64,000 nt of DNA from Ahaetulla prasina (taxonomy: Eukaryota > Chordata > Lepidosauria > Squamata > Colubridae), in the NCBI RefSeq assembly GCF_028640845.1, contig NC_080546.1:67299205-67363204 (forward strand), in the 5' to 3' direction. Made by a program: the position numbers and the translations under genes. Below, piece after piece: positions 18,264-30,105 of this stretch; positions within the stretch are counted from its first letter, which is position 1, and every line of letters starts with the position of its first letter. Below the pieces are notes generated by a model. That model searched no databases and was not told the DNA's origin. It saw only the letters and a program-made list of their open reading frames with translations.

Positions 18264-19170
18264 CCTTTGCCTGGACTCAATTTCTGTGCAGTGAACGGTG
18301 GAAAAGCCCCACCCCCCAGCAGATTGCTCACCCACTGCAAACACTTCACTGACTAGAAGCTGATTAAAGGCAGAAGCCCTGAAGAAAATTGAGGCAACAA
18401 AATGGTAACTGGAGAGTGGGTAGATTGGTGCCAAATGGACCACAGTAGAAATGTAACCTCAGAGGAGGTCAGTATTATGGCCAATCCATGGGACATTCTG
18501 AGGTGTGATACTATAGGCATATGGAAAAAGGGCAAAAGCATCAAAAGTGACATCAGAGATCCTCTGCTCAAGGAAAGGAGCAGGATAAGGGAAGATAAGG
18601 AAAGTCCTGCCCAGCAGTGAATTCCCTAGGTGTATTAACTAAATAGATGTATTTTGGCTAACTAAGGATCTAGGTGGAAGAAAGATTGGAACAAAAGCAG
18701 TCTTTTCTCATTATGGTATACCTGTTTGGCTTCAAATTCCCTTGTGCTATCCAGGTAACTTTTGGCTGCCTCAGGGATCTCTTAATATGGGACTTATTGA
18801 GCAACTAAAAGCAATTTTGGAAAAACAAAGGAGACAGACAGAGGTACAATATTTGGGTTTATTGTGAAACTCCTTAATAGTCTATTTTTGTTAGTGGTAT
18901 CTGTCTGTGTCTTTGTTGAATCATTTCCAGGATCTGGAGTGGGGGAAACCCACTAATAACAATAGAAAAAGCCCTTATTCAAAAAAGAAAAAAAGAAAGA
19001 AATGAGAAAGGTCCCATGGAAGAAAAATGTCTTTGAAGATGTGGGAGAGAAATTCATGGCAAAATGCAAGTGATTTACTGAACAGAGAGAGGGGGAGAAC
19101 AAGAGATAACTATTTTGTTGAAGTATGCTGAATAGAGAAGTGGGAGTTGAAATTTAGTTTGTTACTTTGC
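18264..19170 (+). other. Interior of the LTR element, degraded
   Basis: This follows the primer site. There is no clean gag, but around 18725-18870 an open stretch without a start reads P-V-W-L-Q-I-P-L-C-Y-P-G-N-F-W-L-P and I-E-Q-L-K-A-I-L-E-K-Q-R. It may be a gag or leader remnant; I cannot assign it. From 18960 the sequence is A-rich with no recognisable feature. No matching 3' LTR occurs in the window. Confidence 0.4.
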
Positions 19171-19483
19171 CTTGTACCCAAGAACTTCTGCCTTGGAAAA
19201 GCGAGAGATGCAAGAAATGGGAGGTGTGGTTTTTCTGTTCCTTTTAACCATTCTTTTTCTGCTAAGTTACAACTTTGGGCTTTTGAGATCTGATACCTGC
19301 TTTTCCTTCACATTTAAAAAAAAAGAGGAGGCAGTTTTGGTCTGCATATTTGTTTGTCTTTTTTTTAAAAAAAAACCTACAGCATTACTGATTCATTAAT
19401 TAATTGATTATCCATTAATTAATTAATTAATTAATTAATTGATCAGCACTGTTTAATTAATTGATTAGCTGAATATTCAATTA
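19171..19483. repeat. AT-rich stretch with TTAA-type simple repeat
   Basis: No gene. A run of (ATTA)n, attaattaattaattaatt, lies at about 19389-19475. AT-rich sequence of similar composition (ttaattgattaatttg) continues on the far side of the Bov-B fragment at 20475-20640, so Bov-B inserted into a long AT-rich tract. Confidence 0.7.
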
Positions 19484-20470
19484 TCTTGTTGTTGTTAGTT
19501 GCGAAGTCGTGTTCGACCCATCGCGACCCCATGGACAACATTCCTCCAGGCCTTCCTGTCCTCTACCATCCTCTGGAGTCCATTTAAACTCATGCCTACT
19601 GCTTCAGTGACTCCATCCGGCCACCTCGTTCTCTGTCGTCCCATTCTTCTTTTGTCCTCAATCTTTCTCAGCATTACGCTCTTCTCCAGTGAGTCCTTCT
19701 TTTTCATTAGGTAGCCAAAGTATTTCAGTTTCATCTTGAGGATCTGGCCTTCTAAAGAGCAGTCAGGGTTGATCTCCTCTAGGACTGACTTGTTTGTTCG
19801 CCTTGCAGTCCAAGGGACTCGCAGGAGTCTTCTCCAGCACCAGAGTTCAAAGGCCTTGATTCTTTGCTGCTCAGCCTTTCTTATGGTCCAGCCTTCATAG
19901 CCATACATTGCAACTGGGAAAAACATAGTCTTGACTATATGCACTTTTGTTGGCAGGGTGATGTCTCGGCTTTTTAGTATGCTGTCTAGATTTGCCATAG
20001 CTTTCCTCCCCAGGAGCAAGTGTCTTTTAATTTCTTGGCTGCAGTCCCCATCTGCAGTGATCTTGGAGCCCAGGAAAATAAAATCTGTCACTACCTCAAT
20101 TTCTTCCCCATCTATCTGCCAGGAATTGAGAAGGCTGGATGCCATGATTTTAGTTTTCTTAATGTTGAGTTTCAAGCCAACTTTTGCACTCTCCTCCTTC
20201 ACCCATATCAAGAAGGTCTTTAGTTCCTCTTCACTTTCTGCCATTAGAGTGGTATCATTTGCATATCTGAGGTTGTTGATATTTCTTCCGGCAATCTCAA
20301 TTCCAGTTTTTGATTCATCTAGCCCCGCCTTTCTCATGATGTGCTCTGCATATAAGTTAAATAGACAGGGTGATAGTATACAGCCTTGCCGGACTCCTTT
20401 CCCAATTTTGAACCAATCAGTGGTTCCATGTCCAGTTCTCACTATTGTTTATTGACCCGCATACAGGGTC
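19484..20470 (-). mobile_element. Bov-B LINE (RTE clade), 5'-truncated
   Basis: The 3' end is at the left (gttgttgttagttgcgaagtcgtgttcgacc read on +), the right end is truncated inside the RT. The protein, repeat tail and short 3' UTR all suit the RTE clade, and Bov-B is abundant in squamates. No target duplication is identifiable in the surrounding AT-rich DNA. Confidence 0.88.
19495..20442 (-). CDS. Bov-B reverse transcriptase C-terminal half (open remnant)
   Basis: 315 open codons. G-V-R-Q-G-C-I-L-S-P-C-L-F is at residues 16-28, and the catalytic block reads Y-A-N-D-T at 60-64 where Y-A-D-D is usual, so a catalytic Asp is replaced by Asn. F-L-G-S-K-I-T-A-D-G and M-Y-G-Y-E-G-W are typical RTE motifs; the C-terminus K-M-K-L-K-Y-F-G-Y-L and R-R-M-G-R-Q-R-T-R-W is the conserved RTE tail. 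The N-terminal endonuclease and RT fingers are missing. Inactive. Confidence 0.9.
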   Translation of the reverse strand: MRTGHGTTDWFKIGKGVRQGCILSPCLFNLYAEHIMRKAGLDESKTGIEIAGRNINNLRYANDTTLMAESEEELKTFLIWVKEESAKVGLKLNIKKTKIMASSLLNSWQIDGEEIEVVTDFIFLGSKITADGDCSQEIKRHLLLGRKAMANLDSILKSRDITLPTKVHIVKTMFFPVAMYGYEGWTIRKAEQQRIKAFELWCWRRLLRVPWTARRTNKSVLEEINPDCSLEGQILKMKLKYFGYLMKKKDSLEKSVMLRKIEDKRRMGRQRTRWPDGVTEAVGMSLNGLQRMVEDRKAWRNVVHGVAMGRTRLRN

Positions 20471-20639
20471 AAGATTGTCTAGTTAATTAATTATTAACAA
20501 TTCATTAATTGGTTAGATTGACATTATTTACTGATCTATGTTAATTGATTAATTTGTTTACTGATTAATTACTTGCTAGATATTGATTTATTATTGATAT
20601 TGACTAATTAACTTTGAGAAACATTGACTGATCATTGAC

Positions 20640-23075
20640 CGTGCCGGGCAGAAATTCCAACAAATCCACCAAACACCCTCAAACAAAAGATATCACTATA
20701 AATGATGACCCAAATGACTCAAGAACATGCTATAAATTTAATGAATCTATCAGCAGTTAAAGCAAACCTCTTCAACACATTCTTTGACTCAGTCTTCGTT
20801 AACAACAATAGCTCGTGTTCAACATTCCCTAGTTGTACCAATAATGACTATAATGATCTAACACAAATAGATTTCACAGAAGATAATGTTGAAAAGGCAC
20901 TACGTAGATTGAAACCATCTATATCTATTGGACCTGATGGACTATGTGCATACTTTTTTAAAAAAAGCTTTCCACTGTTATAGCAGAACCCCTAAGCATA
21001 ATCTTCGAAAAAACTTTCAGGACCAGCTCCCTACCCAACCTATGGTCACTAGCCACAGTCATCCCTATCTTCAAAATGGGAGACCCCAGCCTAGTTGAAA
21101 ATTACAGACCAATCTCCTTATGCTGCATCACCTGCAAAGTAATAGAATCAATCATCAACCAATCCATTACCCTCCACCTAGAAACAAACAATCTACTCTC
21201 CAATAAATAATTTGGTTTCAGAAAAAAATTATCCTGTGATCTACAACTTCTACACTGCAAAAACATATGGACTACAAATCTCGAACAGGGCAAAGCAATA
21301 GATGCAATTTACATAGACTTCCGTAAAGCCTTTGATTCAGTGGTACTGTTCTTTCTCCCCCCAACATTCCCAAGAAAAAGTCAGTCAAAGGCCTTCTGCC
21401 AACAGTTTATTTACACTTGGCTGGGTTCCTTTTGGCACAGAAATGTTCTGGCCACCTTTCCCCATGCGCCTGCCAAAATCTCTGAAATGGTCTGTTACCG
21501 AGGTAACCAGGAAATTACAGATAAAGCAAAAGTCATTCACAAAGAGATTCTTCCATCCATGAAACAGATCGCCTGTGAAATTCACAGCTTTGTCCAACAC
21601 AAAGAGCCAAGAAGCTCCTCCTCCTGCTTTTATCCCCATGGGTGTCTCTCTATGACTCAGCACTCCCTGGGCCTGTCCCACTGTTTCCTCTGCTGCGCGC
21701 GCCAATCATGTCTTCGCAGTCTCGCATCGAGCCAAGATTGGTCTTGGGGTGTTGCCAAATCGGAAGAAGGCCAGGGGGATTCAGGCCTTGCCAGCCTCTC
21801 CTCCTCCTCCTGGGGCAGTGCCAGGGAGGAAGAGGGCCCAGGGGAAGCAAGCCTTGCTAGCTCCTCCTCCTCACTCTCTGATTCATCCTCCTCCAGGAGG
21901 CCGAGTCCGGGGGCCTGGGTCACAACAGGTACATGACAAACTACTTCTAAAACTAATATCCTACATCATCTCTGGACCCCTTCATAATTGGATAACTGCA
22001 TTCCTGTCAAACAGACAACAAGTGGTCAAAATAGGGAGCGCCCTATCAAATCCTGCACCTGTGTCCCCCAAGGCAGCATTTGAGGACCAACACTCTTCAT
22101 ACTATACATAAATGATCTTTATGATCATATTATAAGTAATTGTGTTCTCTTCGCTGATGATGTTAAACTATTTAACACTACCAACAATGCTGCTACCCTT
22201 CAAAAAGACCTTGACTTTGTGTCGGAATGGTCAAAAAATTGGCAACTCCATATCTCAACCAACAAATGTTCTGTCTTACACATTGGCAAAAAGAATCAGA
22301 ACACAAAATACAAACTAAGTGGACATGACCTTGTAGATGACCCTCACTCTGCCAAGGACCTTGGAGTACTCATAGCAAATGATCTAAGTGCCAAAACCCA
22401 CTATAACAACATCACCAAATAGGCATTAAGAGTTGTAAACCTAATCTTACATAGCTTCTTCTCCAGTAAGATTACACTACTAACCAGAGCATACAAAACA
22501 TTTGCTAGACCAATTCTCGAATACAGCTCATCTGTCTGAAACCCACACTGCATATTGGACATTAATACAAGTGAGCGCGTCCAGAAATATTTCACAAGAA
22601 TATTTTCACTCCTCTGCTCACAACAAGATACCTTATGCCACCAGACTTGAAATTCTGGGTTTAGAAAATTTAGAACTACGCCACCTTCAGTATGACCTAA
22701 GCATAGCTCATAAAATCATCTGCTACAATGTCCTATCTGTCAATGACTACTTCAGCTTCAACCACAACAATACACGAGCATATAATTGATACAAACTTAA
22801 AGCTCCAAACTCAATTGCAGAAAATATGACTTCAGTAACACAGTTGTTAATGCCTGGAATGCACTACCAGACTCTGTGGTCTCATCCCCCAAACCCCCAA
22901 ATTTTAAACTAAGACTGTCTACTCTTGACCTCATCCCATTCCTAAGTGCATTAGCATGCCTACAGTCCCTGTCCTAATGTTCCCTTTAATTGTATTTATT
23001 TTATGTATTCAATTCATGCTTATACTTATATATATTATCTAATATGTATTTGACAAAAATAAAAATAAATAAAAG
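20640..23075 (+). mobile_element. CR1/Rex1-type LINE (Jockey superfamily), 5'-truncated
   Basis: Degraded RT readable in pieces: I-G-P-D-G-L-C-A-Y-F (20925), E-N-Y-R-P-I-S-L (21098), Y-I-D-F-R-K-A-F-D-S-V (21312), then after a solo LTR the palm block L-F-A-D-D-V-K-L-F (22148), and D-L-G-V-L-I (22358). Stops and frameshifts are scattered. The 3' end is A-rich (aaaaataaaaataaataaa) near 23070. F-A-D-D-V-K-L-F and the overall order suit Rex1/CR1; the exact family is not certain. Interrupted at 21347-21927. Confidence 0.8.
21347..21927 (-). mobile_element. Solo LTR in the CR1/Rex1-type LINE
   Basis: 581 bp flanked by a perfect 5-bp duplication ggtac (21342-21346 and 21928-21932). It splits the LINE frame exactly at F-D-S-V. 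Read on the - strand it starts TGTTGTGACC and ends AAAGAACA, with a TATA-like ggataaaagcagg and an AATAAAC downstream, so - is the sense strand. No interior. Its U3 carries the same early frame as the other TGTTGTG LTRs: V-V-T-Q-A-P-G, then E-S-E-S-E-E-E-E-L-A-R-L. Related to, but not the same family as, 8657-9142. Confidence 0.93.
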
Positions 23076-23079
23076 AAAA

Positions 23080-23415
23080 CATTAATTGGGCATGTTTAAC
23101 TTAATAAAAAGGAAAGGTGGTAACAATGTCACAGTATCTAAAGGGCTGCCATGAAGAAGAGTGGTCAACCTATTCTTAAAAGTGCTTAAAGACAGAACAA
23201 TAAGCAATAGCTGGAAATTTATCAAGGAGAGAACAAACCTAGAACTAAGGAAGATTTTTTGACTGTGAGAACAATTCACCAGTGGGATGATTTGTCTCCA
23301 GAAGCTGTGGTACTTCATTACTGAAAGCTTTAGGAAGAAATTGGACAATCATTTGTCTGAAATGGATAGTTTCAGATCTCTAAGGCCCCTTCCAATTCTG
23401 TTGTTCTGTTTTGGG
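23080..23415 (+). mobile_element. CR1 LINE 3' end
   Basis: The end of a CR1 ORF2 plus 3' tail: R-T-N-L-E-L-R-K-I-F, S-G-M-I-C-L-Q-K-L, F-R-K-K-L-D-N-H-L-S, then the characteristic tail ccccttccaattctgttgttctgtt. CR1 elements end in short TTCTGT-type repeats rather than poly(A). 5'-truncated. Confidence 0.8.
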
Positions 23416-24709
23416 TATGTGTGTATGAAACTTCAATGATTTTCCTTTGCATTTTAGTCTGGATTCACCCTTAATAATGCATTTGAGGGCGTTCTAGTCA
23501 AAGGAATAATCCTATGAAGTTTTATTTAACAGCTGTGTCTTTGGGATGCCTTGCTACTGCAAAAGTGTTGATTAGTTGCTGCTTAATGTGTATGCTCAAT
23601 TGTTGCTTAATGTGTTTTTCTTTTACTTGGAGCCAAAGAGGGGAAGGGAAGCCACACATCTCACCTAGTCTATGCAAGTGAAACCCCCAGGGGAGAATGT
23701 ATGGAAGGAGGAACTTGTTTTCTTGCTGGTGGGCACAATTTAGAGCTATTGCAAAAGAGCAGAAAATGCCCAATAATATAAATATGGCACCTGAGTGCTC
23801 ACTAAATACCAATAGATATATGGTGAGTGTTAATAGAACCCTGGCTCCCCAGAATAAATGGTTAATTGTTGTCTTTTGATTCAGTAGCCTTTAACAGGAT
23901 TCTGTCAGGAGAAACCACAGCCACATTGGGAAGAGTTCTCCATACTATTGAAAACTATACAGAACTGCACTTGGTTACTCTCTTCCTACTGATCACTACA
24001 GATGCTAAACAGACCGATCAACGTTTCAGCTACAACAGGACTGGCATTGCTACACTGGTATATAACTGATTGACTATGTCCTAGGACTGATGCTGTGTTA
24101 ACTTAATGGAATGGTGGGATGGCGGACATTTGGGTGTTGATTTGGCATGTGTATAACTACTTATATGCTTCCATTTATAATACATATTTATTGTACTGAT
24201 CCATGTATTAAAATACATTTGTAGATGAACTACACCTTAGGGAAAAAACCTCATCAAGTGAACCTCCAGGGAATACTTGCAGAAGACTGGGCATAGCAGA
24301 TTGTAAGGGTAGTAACTTGTGCGGATAATTGATCTTGCATTTACATTTTCTTTCTAAAAAAGATTTGTTGATCGATAGAACGGAGGGACTGCATGGCATG
24401 AAACATGATAAACAAAATAGCCAACATCAACTCTTTGGTTTGAAAGATAATTTTCTTATTAATACAGTATGTTCTCTAAACCTCGCTATGGATTTAAAGC
24501 TACTGGTAGCAGATTTCTGTGTACACAATTTATGGAGGATATCCCCTGTTATTGAGGGTTTCTTAACTTTTCATGGCCCTGTTTTCTTGATGAATCTTAT
24601 ACATGTAACTGATTGCCTATGCAAAGGGGAAGTTACTTTTATCCAATCCAATCCAATCCAATCCACTTTCTCTTTTTATTTTCTTTGATGTCTTATCAAT
24701 GAAAGATAA
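23416..24709. other. No recognised feature
   Basis: About 1.3 kb of moderately AT-rich DNA between CR1 and Gypsy C. Open frames up to 119 codons (24329-24688) have no motif I recognise. A short (TCCAA)n run (tccaatccaatccaatccaa) is at 24639-24659. It may be single-copy DNA or an old, unrecognisable repeat. This is the least repeat-like stretch of the window. Confidence 0.5.
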
Positions 24710-25102
24710 TGCCAACTCCTGAAGCTTTCCTGAACTGCTCCTGAGTTGCCATAGTCAGGGGGATGGGAAATCATGCCTTGCAGCTGCACCAAGGAATTCA
24801 CACCTCAGTCAAAACAAAACACATCCTAGCCGGTCGAAATCAAGGCCATCTCCATGGAGACCCACAATGGCCGGACAGAGTGACTTCTATGATCCGCAAA
24901 ATTGCTTTGTTGGAGAATGTGATTGTTGACCACTGTGAGGGGAGGGGGAAACAGGATCAGAGGAAAGGTGCGAACCAGGTGAAGTCAGAGCTGACTTCAC
25001 TTGGTTTGTGCTGACATAGTGCTCCTAATAAACAACTGGATTTTTCTTGAGAAATGGTGTGAGGCTCCTGCTTTTATTAGGGCATTGGTCAGAACCCTGA
25101 CA
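24710..25102 (+). mobile_element. Gypsy C 5' LTR
   Basis: 393 bp from tgccaactcctgaagc to ggtcagaaccctgaca. It matches the 3' LTR from its start at 50670 (tggcaacttgcaaagc) through aataaacaactggatttttc (polyadenylation signal AATAAA near 25027) to its end at 57410. Divergence is visible throughout, so the element is old. Confidence 0.88.
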
Positions 25103-25471
25103 GCAAACCAGCTCTCCCAAAACTAACCAAAAATGACTGGGATTCCTGAGCCCTGGACACTCCACTTGCTGTCCGATACCTGGAGTGCATGGAGAGAAAG
25201 TCAAGTCACCATGGCATAGGATGGAATCTCTGATGAAAGTCTGCTCCTGGCAACCCATAAGAGGCAGGTCCTACACTCACCCAGGGAACTTCAGGAACCA
25301 GCAGCCCAATCAGAACATAACTGCAGCTGTCTCTGACCATGGAAACCAAGATGTCTGGGATGCCCACCACAGTGACCAAATCAGAAAGGGATGAGTATTA
25401 GTGGAAAAAAGTTCTTAAAGCCGTCTGCTTTAAATGAGCAAATGAGTGGCTAGCATAGAAGGAGAACCCCG
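25103..25471 (+). pseudogene. gag: Gypsy C leader and gag start, degraded
   Basis: This follows the 5' LTR. A possible gag start is the ATG at 25131; the frame stops after about 28 codons. No strong similarity to Gypsy B gag is visible, but position and the resumed gag at 42660 imply it. It ends at a 13-bp duplication (gaaggagaacccc, 25459-25471) that marks the insertion of a large L1-type element. Confidence 0.5.
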
Positions 25472-26756
25472 AGAACTGGAAGCATCAGGGCAAAACTGGC
25501 TGAAAAAATACCGGGCTCTGATGAGCTGTCCTGTAGGGACAGCGAAGAAGGAGAGGCATCTTGGATGGCTAAGAGGAACAGGCAAGTTCCTCAGAAAGCC
25601 AGAGAATAATCTTTGATCCAGCGGTGGGGGTGGCGGCCATTGTGACCATCATGAAGCTGCAGTATCCAGAATAAGAATTGTGCAGGAGCAGTTTTGGACA
25701 GAGTATTAGTACCGGGTGAGTGATTAGCCAATTCACAGGTAATAAAGAAACAATTGGAAATTTTTAAAAGCAGACCCAGCGTGGAAATAAAAGCTAATTA
25801 GCATTGGGGGAAGTTAATGGAAAGAGAAGAAGAAAGCGGAAGTTAAAAACACTAAAGCGCAAATGGAGTTTGTCATTTGAACTTAAAATTTGGATATTAG
25901 ATTTGGAGAGACTAAATTTATTATAAGAAAAAGAAACCTGAAAGTAAATATTCGTGGAACAAGACTGGATATAAACTGTAAGAAAATGTTTGAACCTTAA
26001 AGGAAAAGCAAAGAACGAAGAAAACTTACAATGGAAAAGCCCTGTTAAGGATATTTCAATTGCATTTGGAGTGGACTGTAAATTTTTGAAATTGGAAAAT
26101 ATAAAAAATTAAGAAGAGATAAGTGGATTTAATACACTAATAGGATACTTTTTAACTTTGTTAAATTGTTGATTGGAAACTTGTGGATTCTAGAGAGCCA
26201 TCTACTGGTGGGAAAAAGTACTACACTGAATATCTTTTTTATTATTATTATTAAAAAAGTTTTACAGAAATTTTTCCCCATATATTTCCCCCCCTCCCTC
26301 CAACCTCTTCCCTCCCCCCTCCATCCCTCCCCAATCCCTCCCCCCCTCCAGACTTCCCAGAGCAAATACAGGGTATAATATCTAACAATCATAAGCTAAA
26401 ATACACCAATTATCCATAAACTCCCATCCCTCCTCTAAAACTTTAACTCCCCTTTTCCATAAAAAAAAAAAGAAGAAGAAAAAGGAAATTATGCTAATAC
26501 TTATACAATTATGTTCTATTTGTTCGTAAACTGTTTAGTATTTTAGTATTTCAATCCAATATTTTTAAAAAGTTGAACCATCTTCTCCATCCCAGTGTAT
26601 ATCTTCCATAAATAGTCTTTCAAATACTCTCATGTTTCTGCTTTCTCATCCAAGTTCATTAATTTTAACATCCAATCTTCAATAGTAAACAATATTCCCT
26701 CCTCCAATGTTGCACTTTCAAAAATTATTCTTCGGTATACCTTATAGTCCTTCAGG

Positions 26757-27224
26757 TTTATTTATTTATTTATTTATTTATTTATTTTTCATATTTATAT
26801 ACCGCCCTATCTCCCTAGGGACTCAGGGCGGTTCACAGGCAATTAAAATACATATAAATACAGACTAAAACAACGATTAAAAAACTTATTCTATAGCCAA
26901 ATTATTAAAAACAGTATAAATAATAAAAACCCATTAAAACCAGTAAATTTAAAATCTAATCCAGTCCCGCGCAGATGAATAAGTGTGTTTTAAGCTCGTG
27001 ACGAAAGGTTTGGAGGTCCGGAAGTTGACGAAGTCCTGGAGGGAGTTTGTTCCAGAGGGTGGGAGCCCCCACAGAGAAGGCCCTTCCCCTGGGTGTCGCC
27101 AGATGGCACTGCCTAGCTGATGGCACCCTGAGGAGTCCCTCTCTGTGAGAGCGCACGGGTTGGTGAGAGGTATTCGGTAGCAGTAGGCGGTCCCGTAAAT
27201 AGCCCGGCCCTATGCCATGGTTTG
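26757..27224 (-). mobile_element. L2 LINE 3' end (copy 1)
   Basis: On + the left end is (TTTA)n followed by accgccctatctccctaggg and actcagggcgg, the conserved hairpin-like L2 3' tail. The - strand frame at 26956-27255 reads G-R-A-F-S-V-G-A-P-T-L-W-N-K-L-P-P-G-L, the L2 C-terminus. The flanking ccttcaggttta and ggtttgtatatcc are halves of a sequence present uninterrupted at 27650-27665, confirming the insertion. Confidence 0.85.
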
Positions 27225-27711
27225 TATATCCATCATACATAATAGTACACATCATATTTTTAACTTATATAATTTTAACATTTAACTCAAATTCTTCCCC
27301 ATATTCCCAACACTGTAAAGTTCTAAACCTTTTATACCCATTTTACCATACCAAATATAAACTACAACATTTATCACTATAAATTGTCTTATAGTCCATC
27401 ATTCCTAACACTGTATACTTTTTGCTCATGAACTGTTTAGTATTTTAGTATTTCAGTCCAATATTTTAAAAGTCGATCTGTCTTCTCCATTCCAGTGTAT
27501 ATCTTCCATAAATAGTCTTTCAAATACAGTGATATTCTGCTTTCTCATCTAAGTTCATTAATTTTAGCATCCATTCTTCAATAATAAGCAATATTCCCTC
27601 CTCCAATGTTACGCTATCAAAAATTGTTCTTCAGGATACCTTATAGTCCTTCAGGTTTATATACCCATCATATATAATAATAAACATCAGATTGTAAATG
27701 TACTGGAATAT

Positions 27712-29719
27712 TTGGATAGAAACAACCAGGTCCCAGCAGCGCTCTTTTTCTTGGATGCTGAGAAGGCATTTGATCGATTGAATTGGCAATTTTTATTTAA
27801 AATATTAGAAAAGATGCAATTTGAGGAACATTTTATACAAGCAATAAGAGCAATATACCAGAGACAAACAGCACAAATAATAGTAAAAGCTTTAACAGAA
27901 GCTTTTAGAATTGAAAAGGGGACAAGGCAGGGATGACCTTTGTCCCCATTATTGTTTATTTTAACTTTAGAAATTTTATTGAATAAAATACGCAGGTCAA
28001 GTAAAATAAAGGGAATTAAAATTAGACATCAAGATTATAAATTAAGAGCATTTGCAGATGACCTGGTTGTTACTTTATCTCAACCAACACAATCGGTTAC
28101 ATATATGATGGATATAATTAGTCAATATGGGATGGTATCTGGATTTAAAGTAAATCAACATAAGACAAAGATAATAACTAAAAATATGACCACACATCAA
28201 AAGGAAGAATTACAAAGAGTAACGGGATTTGAAATAGTGAAAAGGGTTAAATACTTAGGAGTATATATCACAGCTTCAAACATGAAATTATATAAAAATA
28301 ATTATGTGATGTTATGGCAAAAAGTGCAGAAGGAAATGGAGAATTGGAAAAAGTTACAACTGTCATTGCTGGGAAGAATAGCAGTAATAAAAATGAATGT
28401 TTTGCTTAGGTTTCTATTTCTGTTTCAAATGATACCTATACTTAAAAAAGATGCAAATTTGCAGGAATGGCAAAAAGGGATTAATAAATTCATTTGGATG
28501 GATAAGAAACCGAGATTGAAGCTAAAAATAATACAGGATACACGTGAAAGAGGGGGTCTTAAAATGCCTAATTTAAGACTATATTATGAAGCAGCTGCTT
28601 TGTCATTAATCAGTGATTGGTTTAACTTAACAGAAGAAAGAATATTGAATATAGAAGGTAATGATCTTTTATATGGCTGGCATGCTTATTTATTATATGA
28701 TAAAAAAGTGGACAGGATTTTTAAAAGCCATGTACTTAGGAATGCCCTGTTGTGGGTTTGGAAAAGGTACCAATACAAATTAAACTATAAAATTCCCATA
28801 TGGGCAATCCCTAGGCATGCGATAGAGAATATAAATATAGACCAAAAACAGGAGTGGTTACCTATAAAGAGCTCTTTTTATACAGGAGGGTAAACTACAA
28901 TTGAAACCTCTAAATATAATGAGAGAAGAAAGTATAAACTATACTTGGTTTCAAATTGGACAGCTGCAAGCTAGATGGAGAGAAGACCAAAAAATTGGTA
29001 TTATGCAACATGATGAAAATCTGGTAAAGCAAATTAGAGATCAAAGTCAATCGCATATTAAAAGGTTATATAATGCGTTGATAGAAATAGATTCAGAAAT
29101 GGAATTAGTTAAGGAATGTATGATAAAATGGGCACAAAATATTCAACAACCTATAATGATGGAAACTTGGGAAAATATGAGTTAGAAATGTTAAGTTTAC
29201 GCAAGCTCAAAACTTGAGAGAAAATTTTTATAAAAAGTTTTATAGATGGCATTTAGATCCAAAAAATTGGCATGTGTGTATCCGAATTTGCAAGCTAAAT
29301 GTTGGAGATGTGATTCTGATGATCCTATTTATTATCATATATGGTGGACTTGTAAAAAAATCAAAGCATTTAGGATAAAAATCTGGTGGATTATGCAAAA
29401 TATTTTGAAAAAGAAGATAAAGTTCACTCCGCAATTGTTTTTATTGGGTATAACTACGGATTGTACATTAATAGAGACTAAACTAATTTTAAACCTAATA
29501 TCAGCAGCCAGACTGTTGGTGGCGCAATACTGGAAGAAGAAACATTTGCCTACTATTGAAGAGTGGACATTAAAAGTAATGAACTTAGTGGAGATGGCAA
29601 AAATTTCAGCATACTTGAAAGACTATTCACAAGAAAGATATATAGCGGAATGGAAAAGGTGGATTGAATATATTCAAAACAAATATCTGACTAAAAAGTA
29701 TCAAATAGCTTATGAATGA
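27712..29719 (+). pseudogene. L1 ORF2 C-terminal half, with stops
   Basis: The RT block F-L-D-A-E-K-A-F-D-R starts the segment. G-T-R-Q-G is followed by TGA where the long L1 has Cys, a single nonsense change. The 317-codon frame at 27940-28893 then gives P-L-L-F-I-L-T-L-E and the active site F-A-D-D-L-V-V. After further breaks near 28894 and 29185, the C-terminal zinc knuckle is complete: C-W-R-C-D-S-D-D-P-I-Y-Y-H-I-W-W-T-C near 29300. The normal C-terminus is at 29719. Closely related to 54592-56706. Confidence 0.88.
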
Positions 29720-29874
29720 GCAGAAAGTAACAACTGTATTTGTAAACAGTATTTTTCTTTTTTCTTTTTTTTCTTTTTTTTCTTTCTTTATTTTTTCTTT
29801 TATATGAAATAAGGGAGTTATGGTTCTAGGGGAGGGATGGGAGTTCATGAATAATTAGCGTATTTTATTTTTAT

Positions 29875-29965
29875 TTTATTTATTTATTTATTTATTTATT
29901 TACATTTATATCCCACCCTTCTCCGAAGACTCAGGGCGGCTTACAGTGTGTAAGGCAATATTTTA
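29875..29965 (-). mobile_element. Very short L2/SINE tail insertion
   Basis: A (TTTA)n run followed by catttatatcccacccttct and ctcagggcggcttacagtgt, the same tail as at 47251. About 90 bp. Flanks gtattttattttta and caatattttatttta suggest a duplication. An extremely 5'-truncated insertion in the 3' UTR of the L1. Confidence 0.7.
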
Positions 29966-30105
29966 TTTTAGCTTATGATTGCTAAATGCTATACCATGTA
30001 TTTGCTTTGGGAAGTCCGGGGTGGGGAGGGGGATTGGGTGAAGGGCGAAGGAGGGTAAATATTTGTTAAAATTGTGGTAAAACTTTTTAATAAAAATAAA
30101 TAAAT

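Larger units (their letters stand above)
27691..30105 (+). mobile_element. L1, 5'-truncated in the RT domain
   Basis: It starts within RT (at the position matching 54680 of the long L1) and ends with aataaaaataaataaataaa. Flanks aataaacatcag (left, ending 27690) and aataaacatcat (right, about 30101-30112) form the target duplication. It is on the opposite strand to the ORF1-only element it entered. Coding pieces: 27712-27936, 27940-28893, 28901-29185, 29246-29719; 3' UTR to 30105. Confidence 0.88.

Noticed and set aside
17476..18352. Long overlapping open frames on both strands, up to 261 codons
   Set aside because: They are produced by the 72-bp minisatellite, whose period is a multiple of three; the peptides simply repeat.
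24639..24665. Short pentanucleotide array (TCCAA) as a CRISPR-like or regulatory repeat
   Set aside because: Four perfect units of simple sequence with no spacers; ordinary microsatellite in vertebrate DNA.
24329..24688. 119-codon open frame in the least repetitive stretch, a possible host exon
   Set aside because: No recognisable domain, no convincing splice-site context, and it runs into a pentanucleotide repeat; no support beyond length.
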